From a virus, in IMG/VR virus record IMGVR_UViG_3300028800_002458, positions 1 through 41,561 of that record: DNA of 41,561 bases. The stretch is one strand, 5' to 3'. Shown piece after piece: positions 1-8,055 of the stretch. The position numbers were made by a program, and so were the translations under genes. The notes beneath the pieces were generated by a model. The model ran no database searches. It saw nothing but the letters and a program-made list of their open reading frames with translations, and had not been told where the DNA came from. How positions within the stretch are numbered: position 1 is the first letter of the stretch; every line of letters begins with the position of its first letter.

Positions 1-129
1 CGGGCCTTGACCCGGGCCGGTGCCCTTGCGGTGCGGGCGCGGCGCGGGGTTCTTTGAGGGGCTCGGCGGCGGCGGGGGTTCGCTGATATTGTCGCCCATA
101 TCGAGCTGCAGCGGGTCGTTCTTGATCAT
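1..129 (-). CDS. Partial small proline-rich protein cut by the left edge
   Basis: Forty-three codons are visible, from an ATG at 129 reading leftward off the window. The protein begins MIKNDPLQLDMGDNIS and then becomes proline-, serine- and lysine/arginine-rich. AAGGAAG lies a short distance upstream of the ATG as a Shine-Dalgarno sequence. It is the last visible gene of the leftward head-gene operon, after the small membrane protein. The function is not recognised; its position after the capsid genes suggests a virion or morphogenesis protein, which is inference. Confidence 0.6.
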   Translation of the reverse strand, partial: MIKNDPLQLDMGDNISEPPPPPSPSKNPAPRPHRKGTGPGQGP

Positions 130-163
130 GATTTCGCTTCCTTATCGTCTTGTGCGGCCACGT

Positions 164-367
164 TTAATGCAACCACGGGCGCCCAGTACCGCCCGCGCCT
201 TCGATCAACGGGGCAAACATCCACACCACGATCAGGATGCAGACCACCAGGAAGATCACCCGCACCACCGTGGGAAAGGGCGGCGGCAACGGAATCAGGG
301 TGATCAGGTAATAGATCAAGCCCAACACCAGCACCGCGACCAACAGGGACACCAGTAAGCCGATCAT
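164..367 (-). CDS. Small membrane protein with two transmembrane segments
   Basis: This 67-residue protein has two strongly hydrophobic stretches, about residues 2-24 and 35-54, separated by a proline-rich turn (IPLPPPFP). The start is supported by TTTAGGAGCCCGAC immediately upstream of the ATG. Small two-span proteins of this kind are common next to phage head genes. A holin is possible by topology, but the gene is not beside an endolysin and lacks a clearly charged C-terminal tail. I call it a membrane protein of unknown role. It lies just downstream of a minus-strand terminator, so it may depend on read-through or its own promoter. Confidence 0.7.
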   Translation of the reverse strand: MIGLLVSLLVAVLVLGLIYYLITLIPLPPPFPTVVRVIFLVVCILIVVWMFAPLIEGAGGTGRPWLH

Positions 368-393
368 GTCGGGCTCCTAAATAAGTCAGTTCA

Positions 394-435
394 GAAAAAG
401 AGACCGGGGCTGCGGAGACAGGTCCCGCCCCGGTC
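394..435 (-). terminator. Intrinsic terminator after the capsid cluster
   Basis: Read on the minus strand, the perfect 9-bp arms GACCGGGGC and GCCCCGGTC (plus-strand positions 427-435 and 402-410) enclose a 16-base loop and run into a U-rich tail CTCTTTTTC. It lies directly after the stop of the small virion protein downstream of the major capsid gene. This is a classic position for ending a highly expressed capsid transcript. Confidence 0.8.
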
Positions 436-454
436 CTGGCTCTCACCGAAACTG

Positions 455-808
455 TTAGCCGATCGCCTCGATCACGAACGTCGAGCTGGCGGCCATGGTC
501 ACCGCATCGAGCGTGATGCTGCCCCACTGGCCCGCGGTGGTGTTGACCGTCACGCCGTTGGTCACGCCGAGCGTGCCGACCCCGGTCGAGCCGACCTGAT
601 GCACCGAACTGTTGGCGGCCATCCCCTCGAACCACGTATCCATGATCATTCCCGTCAAGTCATAGACACGCACGATGCGCGGCAGGAACCCGACGTTAAA
701 GGTCTGGGGGATGGGCGTGCCAGCATCGGTCGAGACGTTGATCAGGGCGTGGTTATAGACGCCATCGGTGTTCGACTGCGAGTTAATCGTCAAAACTTGG
801 TTGGCCAT
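455..808 (-). CDS. Small putative virion protein downstream of the major capsid gene
   Basis: The protein has 117 residues, no signal peptide, and a composition rich in Thr, Val, Ser, Asn and Gly, as expected for a beta-structured protein. The start is supported by TTTTAGGGGTTCATC before the ATG. It lies 45 bp after the major capsid gene and before a strong terminator, so it should be co-expressed with capsid. A decoration or head-completion role is plausible from position and composition. I do not recognise a named family, so the role is inference. Confidence 0.7.
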   Translation of the reverse strand: MANQVLTINSQSNTDGVYNHALINVSTDAGTPIPQTFNVGFLPRIVRVYDLTGMIMDTWFEGMAANSSVHQVGSTGVGTLGVTNGVTVNTTAGQWGSITLDAVTMAASSTFVIEAIG

Positions 809-852
809 GATGAACCCCTAAAAGCCGCGTAAATAATCGAACCTTAAGACCC

Positions 853-1890
853 CTAGGCCGTGGCGCAAACTTCCGCGCGGCACATCCAGGCGTCATTGAG
901 GATCACTGCCGTTGTCATCGCCTTCCAGCCCACCGTGCCGCGCTGTGCGAGCGGGTCGCCGGGCGCTGGTTTGGGGTTGACGACCATCGGCACTAAGGAG
1001 TCCTTACCTTTCAATGGCACAATTCCGAATGCGTCGCGCCCGAGGTACAAAATCGGGTAGATGTCCGCGGAAGTGCCACTGGTGGAGCGCATCAAGCCCA
1101 TCGCGCCGCCCGCATCGGGCCAGGGTGCAAACACCGTCGACTGCAAATAGCGCACGGTTTCCACCGAGCCGATCTCGTTTTCGAACGGGGTGACGGTGCC
1201 GTACTGCTTGGTCGGGATGAAGCCGGTCATGTTGCGGATATCCGACTCCAGATCCGGATGGGTCAGGGCGATAAAGGCCGCCTCGATCGGCTCCGTGCGG
1301 AAGTCCGGCGTCGATTTCACCACCAGCGTCAGGCGCCGGGCATTCTGGCGCGTCAGCGCGGTGGTGATCTTGCGCTGCAGCGCCAGCGTGATCACCGAGG
1401 TGACCCCGACGCGGGTGGTGCCGTTGGCGTAGAACACGTTGACGCCCGCTTTCAGGATATTGAAGCGGATCGTCTCGATGGTCTGCGCGGCCGACTCACC
1501 CAGCGCTTCGGTGGCTTGCGCGAGCACCTGATCCTCGGCGGTGTCCAGCACCACGTCGGTGATCGTCATGTAGTCACCGTATTGCACCAAGGTCACGGTG
1601 TAATCGGTGTTGGCCAGGCGTTTGCCGGTCGGCGTCACGCCTTCCAGCAAGGGGGTGGTCGCCAGTGGCGTGTTGAACGCTTCGGCCGGATTACCATCAC
1701 CCGCACCGCCGGTCGCGCCGACCAGGTAGTAGCGCCGGAATTTGGCGATCTTGGTGCTGTTGGTCGGGATCGGATAGGTTTGACCGAATTTCTCGATCAC
1801 CAAGAACGGCAGGCCGCGCTTGAGCAACTGCGATACCGCATAAGCGGCGACCCGCGGCGATATATCGCCATAAAGTGTGACTGCGGCCAT
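853..1890 (-). CDS. Major capsid protein, N4-gp56 family
   Basis: This 345-residue protein forms the icosahedral head shell. It reads like the N4-gp56 major capsid family from end to end. Landmarks are GDISPRVAAY near the start, LLKRGLPFLVIEKFGQ (about residues 22-37), the KFRRYY segment (about 50-55), TVTLVQYGDYMTITDVV, the conserved asparagine/proline region HPDLESDIRNMTGFIP, and the C-terminal GIVPLKGKD and NPKPAPGDPLAQRG blocks. The length fits the family, whose members are usually about 300-400 residues. The start is chosen because CATTAGGAGCTGGTC precedes the ATG. A 32-nt hairpin lies in the leader just upstream. No frameshift or truncation is seen. Confidence 0.93.
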   Translation of the reverse strand: MAAVTLYGDISPRVAAYAVSQLLKRGLPFLVIEKFGQTYPIPTNSTKIAKFRRYYLVGATGGAGDGNPAEAFNTPLATTPLLEGVTPTGKRLANTDYTVTLVQYGDYMTITDVVLDTAEDQVLAQATEALGESAAQTIETIRFNILKAGVNVFYANGTTRVGVTSVITLALQRKITTALTRQNARRLTLVVKSTPDFRTEPIEAAFIALTHPDLESDIRNMTGFIPTKQYGTVTPFENEIGSVETVRYLQSTVFAPWPDAGGAMGLMRSTSGTSADIYPILYLGRDAFGIVPLKGKDSLVPMVVNPKPAPGDPLAQRGTVGWKAMTTAVILNDAWMCRAEVCATA

Positions 1891-1910
1891 GACCAGCTCC
1901 TAATGAAAGG

Positions 1911-1942
1911 CTGCAAATTGTTAGGACAGCTAACGTTTGCAG
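1911..1942 (-). promoter_or_regulatory. Hairpin in the leader of the major capsid gene
   Basis: The minus strand reads CTGCAAACGTTAG, then CTGTC, then CTAACAATTTGCAG, forming a nearly perfect stem-loop that ends about 20 nt before the capsid start codon. It has no U-tract and so is not a simple terminator. Its core of 15 bases, GTTAGCTGTCCTAAC, recurs exactly on the plus strand at 11124-11138 in the early leader. It could be an operator, an RNA-binding site or an mRNA 5' stabiliser. Confidence 0.55.
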
Positions 1943-2013
1943 TGCCGGACAGCTCCCGCTTGGATGGGACTGGCGCAGTGCGCAGTACAACTGGTGCAAC
2001 AATACTACCTTGT

Positions 2014-2253
2014 CTATACGTTCGCAATGGCCAGGGCCACCGCCTTAAACGGCAAATCGACTTTACGCGTCTCGATCCCGACGCGGGTTGCGGTGCCCGC
2101 GAGCAGCTCGCGGCAGATCGCTTTCTCGTCGAGGCTGATCTGCGCGGCGTTAATCGAAAGCGCGGTCGCGCTGTGATCGTTGAGCTGCACGAGCAGATTG
2201 CGCGCCGGCTGCGAAGTCGCAGCACCCTGAATTGCCAGATCGGTAATTGCCAT
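2014..2253 (-). CDS. Small protein between scaffold and capsid genes
   Basis: The protein has 79 residues and begins MAITDLAIQGAATSQPARNLL. The ATG at 2253 is chosen over an upstream in-frame codon because CTAGGAAGACCATC gives a good Shine-Dalgarno sequence and the longer form would run into the scaffold gene. It has no signal peptide or membrane span. Being between the scaffold-like gene and the major capsid gene suggests a head assembly role, but no family is recognised. Confidence 0.65.
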   Translation of the reverse strand: MAITDLAIQGAATSQPARNLLVQLNDHSATALSINAAQISLDEKAICRELLAGTATRVGIETRKVDLPFKAVALAIANV

Positions 2254-2263
2254 GATGGTCTTC

Positions 2264-3310
2264 CTAGCTCTGCGCGGCGATCGCTTCTTTGAAAGCGCCG
2301 TCGTAATCGTTCGGGTCCGGCGTCGTGACCGGCTCACTGCGGCGCGTCGGCACCACCCGCAAAGAGGCGGCAGCGGCCACCGCGGCCGGGCTTAGCGGCG
2401 CGGTTGTGGCTGCGGGGGGCGTTGCGGGCGTCGCTGCGGGGAGAGCGGCGGCACTTCCGGCGGGGGCGGTAGGGGCGACTGCGGCATAGTGCGTCTCCGT
2501 TTTAAAGCGGCTGATCAAATCGACCACATCCTGGGCCGAGCCCTTGCTGGCGACCTGCTGATAGGCGGTTTTCAGAAAGCCGGGCTGCGTCTCAATCCAG
2601 GCCAGGGTGGCCGCGCGCACGGCATCGTAATCGGGCACCTGGGCCACGATCTCTTGATACTGGCTGCGGCTGGAGACGGTCTGAGTCTGCGCCTCCAGTT
2701 GCTCGAAGCGCGGCTGTAGCTGGCTGAAAATATGCGACACCAGATCGCGGTACTCGGCGCGCCGCATGAGCGACTCGCCGCGCGCCACATCGGGCCATTC
2801 TTTCAGGTAACTGTCGACGGCGCCCTGCTCATCGGTGGTATAGACCGGCGGCGGCGCGGGCTTTTCAACCACCGGCGCGGGCGCGGGGGCGGGCGTCGCC
2901 TGGGCGCGCTTCGTCTCGGCCAGCTCGGCGCGCAGCGCGGCCAATTCGGCCGCCCAATCCGTCGCGGGGGCCACGGCGGGCGCGGGCGTCTCGACCGCGG
3001 GCGCCTCGGTCGCGGTCGGGGTTTCCGGGGTCGCTGCCGTAGCCGCAGGCGTTTCCACCGCCGGGGCCACCGCCGGGGCCACCACCGGGGCCACCACCGG
3101 GGCCACCACTGCGGCGACCGGCGCGGGCGTCTCGGGGGTCCCGGCCGCGGGCGTCTCGACCGCAGGCGTCGCAACCGCCGGCGTCTCAACCGCTACCGGG
3201 GTTTCCGGCGCTTCGGGCACGAGCGAATCGGCGAACGCGGCGGCGTATTCGTCGTCGGGGTTGGGCGCGGCGGCAGGTGCGGGCGCGTCAGTGGGGGTCG
3301 GTGTCGTCAT
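2264..3310 (-). CDS. Putative head scaffolding protein
   Basis: The protein has 348 residues. Residues 1 to about 120 are a low-complexity Pro/Ala/Thr/Val/Glu region with short repeats (VVAP and VETPA types) encoded by degenerate 12-bp units near 3060-3120. The middle, about residues 120-260, is helical and charged (AAELAALRAELAETKRA and FSQLQPRFEQLEAQTQ) and could form a coiled coil. The end is again Ala/Pro/Thr-rich. A helical, low-complexity protein between portal and major capsid is the usual setting for a scaffold, so the call rests on position and composition. No clear Shine-Dalgarno sequence precedes the ATG; only a distant TTAGGCGAA is seen. Confidence 0.6.
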   Translation of the reverse strand: MTTPTPTDAPAPAAAPNPDDEYAAAFADSLVPEAPETPVAVETPAVATPAVETPAAGTPETPAPVAAVVAPVVAPVVAPAVAPAVETPAATAATPETPTATEAPAVETPAPAVAPATDWAAELAALRAELAETKRAQATPAPAPAPVVEKPAPPPVYTTDEQGAVDSYLKEWPDVARGESLMRRAEYRDLVSHIFSQLQPRFEQLEAQTQTVSSRSQYQEIVAQVPDYDAVRAATLAWIETQPGFLKTAYQQVASKGSAQDVVDLISRFKTETHYAAVAPTAPAGSAAALPAATPATPPAATTAPLSPAAVAAAASLRVVPTRRSEPVTTPDPNDYDGAFKEAIAAQS

Positions 3311-3341
3311 AAAGGTGTTCTATTCGCCTAATGGGCTATTG

Positions 3342-3617
3342 TCAAGGAGTGCTTAGGAATATCTCATCGAGCAGCTTGTCGTAAGTGAAGGCTTCCGCCT
3401 GGAGCGCTGCGAACTCAGCCGGTAGGCATCGCCGTAGGCGGCGGTCCGAGCGCTGCAGGCGCAGCTGCAAGAGCTGCCGGAGCGACCATAGACCCGGCTC
3501 CTCCCGCGCTGCCCGAATCCGACGCAGCAAATCCAGCTCCTGCGCCCGCATTTGCAGCACCGCTGGCGGCTCCGCTGGCTGCATTCCCCCCGCTCCCACT
3601 TCCGTTAGGTCCGCCAT
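3342..3617 (-). CDS. Small helical protein overlapping the portal 3' end
   Basis: The protein has 91 residues, with a charged helical body (VLQMRAQELDLLRRIRAA and LPAEFAALQAEAFTYDKLLDEIF). It overlaps the last 203 bp of the portal gene in another frame. A near-consensus GGAGG six bases before its ATG supports real initiation. It has an ordinary, non-repetitive composition, whereas the portal frame across the overlap is a Gly/Ala/Ser-rich low-complexity tail. This suggests that this frame is the constrained one and the portal tail was extended over it. The function is unknown; it may be a head or portal accessory protein. Confidence 0.55.
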   Translation of the reverse strand: MADLTEVGAGGMQPAEPPAVLQMRAQELDLLRRIRAAREEPGLWSLRQLLQLRLQRSDRRLRRCLPAEFAALQAEAFTYDKLLDEIFLSTP

Positions 3618-5763
3618 TCTGTCCTCCGAGTAAGTTCTTCGGGCTCACCTGGTTGGGGTCTAAGCCCTTCTCCAGCGCCCCCAAAATCACATTGGCGCTG
3701 GTCGCCTCGGCCATCGCGCTATTCTTGCCCGCCTGCGACAAGTCTTTCAAGGCGCCGGCCAGCAACTCGCGGATCTGCGCCTGCAGCATCTGCTGCTGCT
3801 CTTGCTGCTGTTGCTGCTGTTGCTGCTGGGCGGCCTGGTCGATCGCGTCACAGCGCGCGTCGTCATAGACGATATCGGCGCTGTCCAGGTCACGCACGCG
3901 CACCCGGGCGCGCGCCAGAGCGCGCATGTTGATGTACTGCTTTTCCTCGTCCGTCAGGGTCTGCGCCAGGTTGTCGAGCTGGATGCCCAGCACTTCCTTG
4001 GCGATCAGGCTGGTGGCGCCGCGCGCCACCGCTTTGAAGTCGCCGCGCATCGCGGGGTTGGTGTTGAAGTTCTTGTTGAACACGATCAGCGAGCCGATCA
4101 CCGATTCAGTGAAGCGATCGAAATTGCGCACCACGTCCTTAAACGGCAGCGCCGCGTCGCCACGCAGCATCGAGGCGCCGGCCGCGGTGCGAAACGGCTC
4201 GGACGGCCCTTTGGACATATCGCCGCCGGTGGTCGGGCCGACAAAGGTCTCCTGGTCAGCGAAGTCCTGGAACACCCGCAGCAGCCCGGTCAGCTCCTCC
4301 AGATGCAGCGGCATCTCGATCGGGCGGATCGCCGGGTACTGGGCGGTGGCGGGGGAGTCGTCGTCGCGGTAGAAAATCTTGTCGGGGTTGATCGCGGTGA
4401 TGTCCTGGCCAGGACTGAGCAGCATGGTGTTGAACTCGAACACGCGCTGCACGCTGCCGTTGTCGAGCGCCATGCGGGTCGCCGCGCACACCCCCAGCTG
4501 CGAGTCGCGCATAATCGCGGGCAGGCCGTTGCCGAGCAAAAAGGTCTCGTCTTCCTCGAACACGAAGTGGTGATAGGTGGCCATCTGGCCTTCGCTCTTG
4601 AGGCTGCTCCAGGGGCTCAGCTCGGCTTTCACCACGTAGTTGCCCAAGAGCCACACGATCGCGTGCAGGTCTTGCTCGCGCTGCGCGTCGGTCACCGGCA
4701 CGCCGCAGGCGGCCAGGTCGGTGCCCGCCACATGGCCTTCCCAAACGATCGCCTCGTACTTGTTGCGCACCGCCTGCGAGACATTGATCGCCACCCCCAA
4801 GCTACGCAGTTCGGTCTCGAACGCCCGGCGCACATAGTTGCCCTGCGGCGACTCGCGTAAAAATGCGTCGATCTGATCGGCCATGAAGTCGGGCCGCTGC
4901 TTGAGCATCACCACCTGGTGGCGATTCATCACCACCCGCTCGAACTGGCCCTCCATCTGGTGCAGGATCTTGGCGGACATATCCGGGTAGTAATCCCACA
5001 GCGACACGTACTCGTAATTGGGCCGAAACGCCTGGTAAGGCACCGCTATCAGGTGACCGTTGGCGTCCGGCTGCCAGCGCCGCATCGTCTCCTCACGCAC
5101 GAACGGCCCTTTGAGTACGCCCGCGCCGTACTGGATGCCACTCGCCAGCACCTGCCGGCACAACGAAACATAGTCACAGGAGCGGTTGCCGCCCAGCTCC
5201 TGCAGCTGGTCCTCGATCTCCAGCTCCAGGCGCTCGGCACGCTTTTGCGCAAATTCGCGGATCGCCTGCTCGATCACGTCGTCGGCGGGCGGCGTGGCGG
5301 GGGGCGGGGCGGCCATCCCCGGGGCAGCCATCGCAGCGCCCGGCGGCGAAGGGGGGCTCAGGGTGTCGAGCACCTGCTGCAAGTCCTCGGTGTTCAAATC
5401 CGGCACCGCCGAGGGGCTCACGCTCCAATTCTTGTCGTCGGCTTGGAACAGCAAATTCATGAGCCGCGAGAGCATCGAGACGCACTTCACGCGCGTGAGC
5501 TTGGGGTAAGCGCGTGAGCGGTTGAGGTCCATCTTCAACTCGATGTCGGGGTCGTACACGCCCAGGTACTGGCGCGCGTTGCGCTCCCATTTCAGCTCGG
5601 CCAGGCGCCGGTCGGTCTCGTATTGCTTGAAGCGGCTGCTGAGCTGGTCGCCCAGCGCGCGCCGCCCTTGCGGGTCCAGCGTCACGCCCGGGGCGTCGGG
5701 CGCAGGGCTCCCGGAAGGCGGGGTGGCCAGCGGGGTGGGGGCTGTAGCGACCGATGAAGTCAT
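3415..5763 (-). CDS. Portal protein
   Basis: This 782-residue protein would form the dodecameric portal at the packaging vertex, through which the terminase translocates DNA. The body (residues about 30-640) looks like a large podovirus portal: SSRFKQYETDRRLAELKWERNARQ at the N-terminus, an SLWDYYPD segment, and a helical C-terminal part ending in a polyglutamine run (about 650-665, CAG-rich DNA near 3787-3830). The last 80 residues are Gly/Ala/Ser low complexity and overlap the next gene. The start is supported by TGAGGATTCCTG before the ATG. It lies directly after the large terminase gene. Confidence 0.82.
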   Translation of the reverse strand: MTSSVATAPTPLATPPSGSPAPDAPGVTLDPQGRRALGDQLSSRFKQYETDRRLAELKWERNARQYLGVYDPDIELKMDLNRSRAYPKLTRVKCVSMLSRLMNLLFQADDKNWSVSPSAVPDLNTEDLQQVLDTLSPPSPPGAAMAAPGMAAPPPATPPADDVIEQAIREFAQKRAERLELEIEDQLQELGGNRSCDYVSLCRQVLASGIQYGAGVLKGPFVREETMRRWQPDANGHLIAVPYQAFRPNYEYVSLWDYYPDMSAKILHQMEGQFERVVMNRHQVVMLKQRPDFMADQIDAFLRESPQGNYVRRAFETELRSLGVAINVSQAVRNKYEAIVWEGHVAGTDLAACGVPVTDAQREQDLHAIVWLLGNYVVKAELSPWSSLKSEGQMATYHHFVFEEDETFLLGNGLPAIMRDSQLGVCAATRMALDNGSVQRVFEFNTMLLSPGQDITAINPDKIFYRDDDSPATAQYPAIRPIEMPLHLEELTGLLRVFQDFADQETFVGPTTGGDMSKGPSEPFRTAAGASMLRGDAALPFKDVVRNFDRFTESVIGSLIVFNKNFNTNPAMRGDFKAVARGATSLIAKEVLGIQLDNLAQTLTDEEKQYINMRALARARVRVRDLDSADIVYDDARCDAIDQAAQQQQQQQQQEQQQMLQAQIRELLAGALKDLSQAGKNSAMAEATSANVILGALEKGLDPNQVSPKNLLGGQNGGPNGSGSGGNAASGAASGAANAGAGAGFAASDSGSAGGAGSMVAPAALAAAPAALGPPPTAMPTG

Positions 5764-5770
5764 CAGGAAT

Positions 5771-5784
5771 CCTCACTAATGAGG
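5771..5784 (-). promoter_or_regulatory. Small hairpin covering the portal Shine-Dalgarno sequence
   Basis: On the minus strand CCTCA and TGAGG flank a four-base TTAG loop. The 3' arm contains the GAGG that serves as the portal ribosome binding site. Pairing would hide the site, so portal translation may be tuned by folding or by ribosomes ending on the terminase gene. This is a short structure and only a suggestion. Confidence 0.35.
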
Positions 5785-5790
5785 GCGAGT

Positions 5791-7233
5791 CTAGCGCATT
5801 ACGTAGCTGTTGCCCACGGATCGTTGACGTTTCTGCTGGGCTTCACCCACGCGGCGCCCGGCGCGATCCTCGCCGGACTTGGCATAGCGCACCAGGTAGG
5901 TGAACGCGTCGGCCACATGCGAGTGGGCGTTTTTGTCAGGAATATCGCGCGGCGTGCCGTCGTTGCCCTTGGCCACCGTGTAGCGATAGCCGCCTACCAG
6001 CGCGCGAATCAGCTTAATGCAGCTCGGGTCGATCTCCAGCGCTGGCCCCTCGCCGGTGAGCCGCATCATGTAATACTGGGCCGGCGCCAAGCGGGACTCG
6101 ATCTGGTTATTCAGGTCATAGGCCACCGCGAAGTGCTTTTTCAGCTCATGAATCACGCTCGACCCCTGCTTCGCGCTGCTTTCGGCCGCACTCGCCGGGT
6201 CCGGGATCAGCAATAGCTCAAAACCGCGGTATTTACGCGCGAGCAGCGGCTTGAGCTTCTCGCTGATCATGCGGTCGGTGGCGAAGTGCTCCAGGCACAG
6301 CTCATCGAAGATCCGCACGCGCCCCACCGAGTCGTCATATTGCCCCAGCACCAGCGCGCTCATCACGCCCGGGTCGTAACCGGCCAGCAGCTGGCGGTTT
6401 TGGTTGGGCGTGAGCGCGTGGCGCGCCACATGCAGCTCTTTTTGGAACATCGGAAAGACCGGCTTGCCGGCCATCGCATAGCCCCACTCGCACTCGATAA
6501 ACTGCTTGATCCAATGGCGCGTCTTGCCCTTGGCGAGGTTGGTGTAGTAGTCGCGCTTGCCCGGCAGATTTTCGGTGTTCTCGGCGGTGTCCAGAAAGCC
6601 CGAGGGTTGCTTGAAGTAGGTCCAGTTCACAGGCACGGGCTGGTCCGGCGGCAACAGGGTGGGGTCTTCCAGCATCGGATACCACCAGTCGGCCTCCATG
6701 CCCGGGTTGCTTGCGCCCCACATGCCCCAGTTGGTGGCGCCCCCTTCGATCTCGGGCGGATAGCGCCCGCAGCGCGCCGAGAGCGCTTCGACGATCGCCT
6801 GCGGCAGCTGCACGAACTCATCGATGATGGCGAACGTCACCTCCAGCGAGAGCACCCGGTCCACGTCATCGGGGTTGTCGAGCGGGCGAAACAGCACCTC
6901 ACATTCCACGTCGCCGTAGCGCAGGATAAAGTCTTTGGGGGTGGCCTTCCACTGCCCGGCCACGCCATCCTTGAACCAGTAGCCAAACGATTTGATGGTG
7001 GTGTCGTTGAGCTGCGAGCCGGTGTTGCGCACCACCACGCAGCGCGAGCGGCGCAGGCCGTCGATCGGCGAGGGCGCCTGCAGCTGCGCCATCACGATCA
7101 GTTTCATAAAGAGCCCGGTGGTCTTGCCGCTGCCCACGGGACCGACGATCCAATCGAGGAACAGCTCGCCCGGCGTGTAGTGCTTGATAAACGCTTTGAC
7201 GGTGGGCGGCGGGGTGTAGTGGATGGTGGTCAT
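5791..7233 (-). CDS. Terminase large subunit
   Basis: This 480-residue protein is the packaging motor ATPase and nuclease. Walker A is GPVGSGKT at residues 31-38. Walker B is AIIDE at 135-139 with catalytic Glu139, and a coupling-type SNPG is at 175-178. The C-terminal RNase H-like nuclease shows the expected acidic residues in GYDPG (Asp287), IPDPA (Asp345) and HSHVADAF (Asp442). The start at 7233 forms an ATGA overlap with the upstream gene, implying translational coupling. An in-frame start 33 bases upstream would overlap further and has no better signal. It is followed after 27 bp by the portal gene. Confidence 0.92.
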   Translation of the reverse strand: MTTIHYTPPPTVKAFIKHYTPGELFLDWIVGPVGSGKTTGLFMKLIVMAQLQAPSPIDGLRRSRCVVVRNTGSQLNDTTIKSFGYWFKDGVAGQWKATPKDFILRYGDVECEVLFRPLDNPDDVDRVLSLEVTFAIIDEFVQLPQAIVEALSARCGRYPPEIEGGATNWGMWGASNPGMEADWWYPMLEDPTLLPPDQPVPVNWTYFKQPSGFLDTAENTENLPGKRDYYTNLAKGKTRHWIKQFIECEWGYAMAGKPVFPMFQKELHVARHALTPNQNRQLLAGYDPGVMSALVLGQYDDSVGRVRIFDELCLEHFATDRMISEKLKPLLARKYRGFELLLIPDPASAAESSAKQGSSVIHELKKHFAVAYDLNNQIESRLAPAQYYMMRLTGEGPALEIDPSCIKLIRALVGGYRYTVAKGNDGTPRDIPDKNAHSHVADAFTYLVRYAKSGEDRAGRRVGEAQQKRQRSVGNSYVMR

Positions 7234-7766
7234 GCGGCGTGCCTGCGGCGAAACCACCACGGGCAATACGCCGGCCGCTCAGCCTCCGCATCGAGGCGCG
7301 CGTACAAGGCGTCGAGGTCGACGCCATGCACCGGATAGCCATCCCAGCCGTCCGCCTCATCGGCGCGCAGGGTGCATACCGGCGTGTGGGGCGTGGGTGG
7401 CGCACTGGCGCGGACCTTGGCGCGAGGGGGTGGCGGGGGTGGCGCGGCGCGAGGGGGCGGCGGGGGCGGCGGCGTGGGGCGGAGCTGTTGCATGAGCCGC
7501 CGGTAGCGGGCCTGCGATGCGGCGTGTTCACGCTGCTCGATCTGCTCGCGCACCCGCTTGAGTTCGGGGATGGCGTCCAAGTCCGCGCCGATACGGCGGT
7601 AGTGACGTACCAGCGCCTCCAGCTCGGCGCGCCGCGCCTGGTCCCGGTCGCGTTGGTACGTCAGCACCGCCTCACCGGTGAGCACCAGCGGGTCGCCCTG
7701 AAAGCCGGTACAGGACGGCCGGAACGACCCGACAATAAATCCTTCACTATCGATCTCGACCGTCAT
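7230..7766 (-). CDS. Proline-rich protein upstream of the large terminase
   Basis: The protein has 178 residues. The N-terminal part is charged and helical (QRDRDQARRAELEALVRHYRR and LKRVREQIEQREHAASQARYRRLMQQL). Residues about 95-125 contain two runs of seven and six prolines, and the C-terminal part is acidic, then aromatic. The ATG at 7766 is preferred to a GTG three codons earlier because GGAG lies eight bases before it. It overlaps the large terminase start as ATGA and is itself coupled to the preceding gene by ATGA. A packaging accessory role is possible by position; no domain is recognised. Confidence 0.65.
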   Translation of the reverse strand: MTVEIDSEGFIVGSFRPSCTGFQGDPLVLTGEAVLTYQRDRDQARRAELEALVRHYRRIGADLDAIPELKRVREQIEQREHAASQARYRRLMQQLRPTPPPPPPPRAAPPPPPPRAKVRASAPPTPHTPVCTLRADEADGWDGYPVHGVDLDALYARLDAEAERPAYCPWWFRRRHAA

Positions 7767-8041
7767 GGCGACCACTCCGAAGGCGGCCAGCTATGCACCG
7801 GCCAATCCCAACGCGGTACACCCGCAGGCTGCGGGGATTCCGGCGGATAGCGCATCACCGCGTGGCGCGCAAACAAGTCGCCTTGCGCGTCGAACACCGA
7901 CACATTGATGCTCCAATCGCTCCACACATGCACGACGATCGCGGCCAGCGGCTGGCCGTTCGGCGCGGCCATCAGCTTGTCGTACTCGCCGGGAAAATAG
8001 TCGACCACGTTCCCAACCGCGACGGGAACGTGAGCGCGCAT
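7763..8041 (-). CDS. Small conserved-type phage protein
   Basis: The protein has 92 residues and begins MRAHVPVAVGNVVDYFPGEYD. A central segment, AIVVHVWSDWSINVSVFDAQG, looks like paired beta strands. No signal peptide or membrane span is seen. It is coupled to the next gene by an ATGA overlap at 7763-7766. The Shine-Dalgarno sequence is weak (TAAGGG well upstream). I do not recognise a function; similar short proteins are often found near phage terminase genes. Confidence 0.6.
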   Translation of the reverse strand: MRAHVPVAVGNVVDYFPGEYDKLMAAPNGQPLAAIVVHVWSDWSINVSVFDAQGDLFARHAVMRYPPESPQPAGVPRWDWPVHSWPPSEWSP

Positions 8042-8055
8042 GGTGGAGACGACCC

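Noticed and set aside
7230-7766. Proline-rich gene as the small terminase subunit
   Set aside because: It lacks a helix-turn-helix; the gene at 10147-10575 has a better DNA-binding pattern and operon position, although that call is also tentative.
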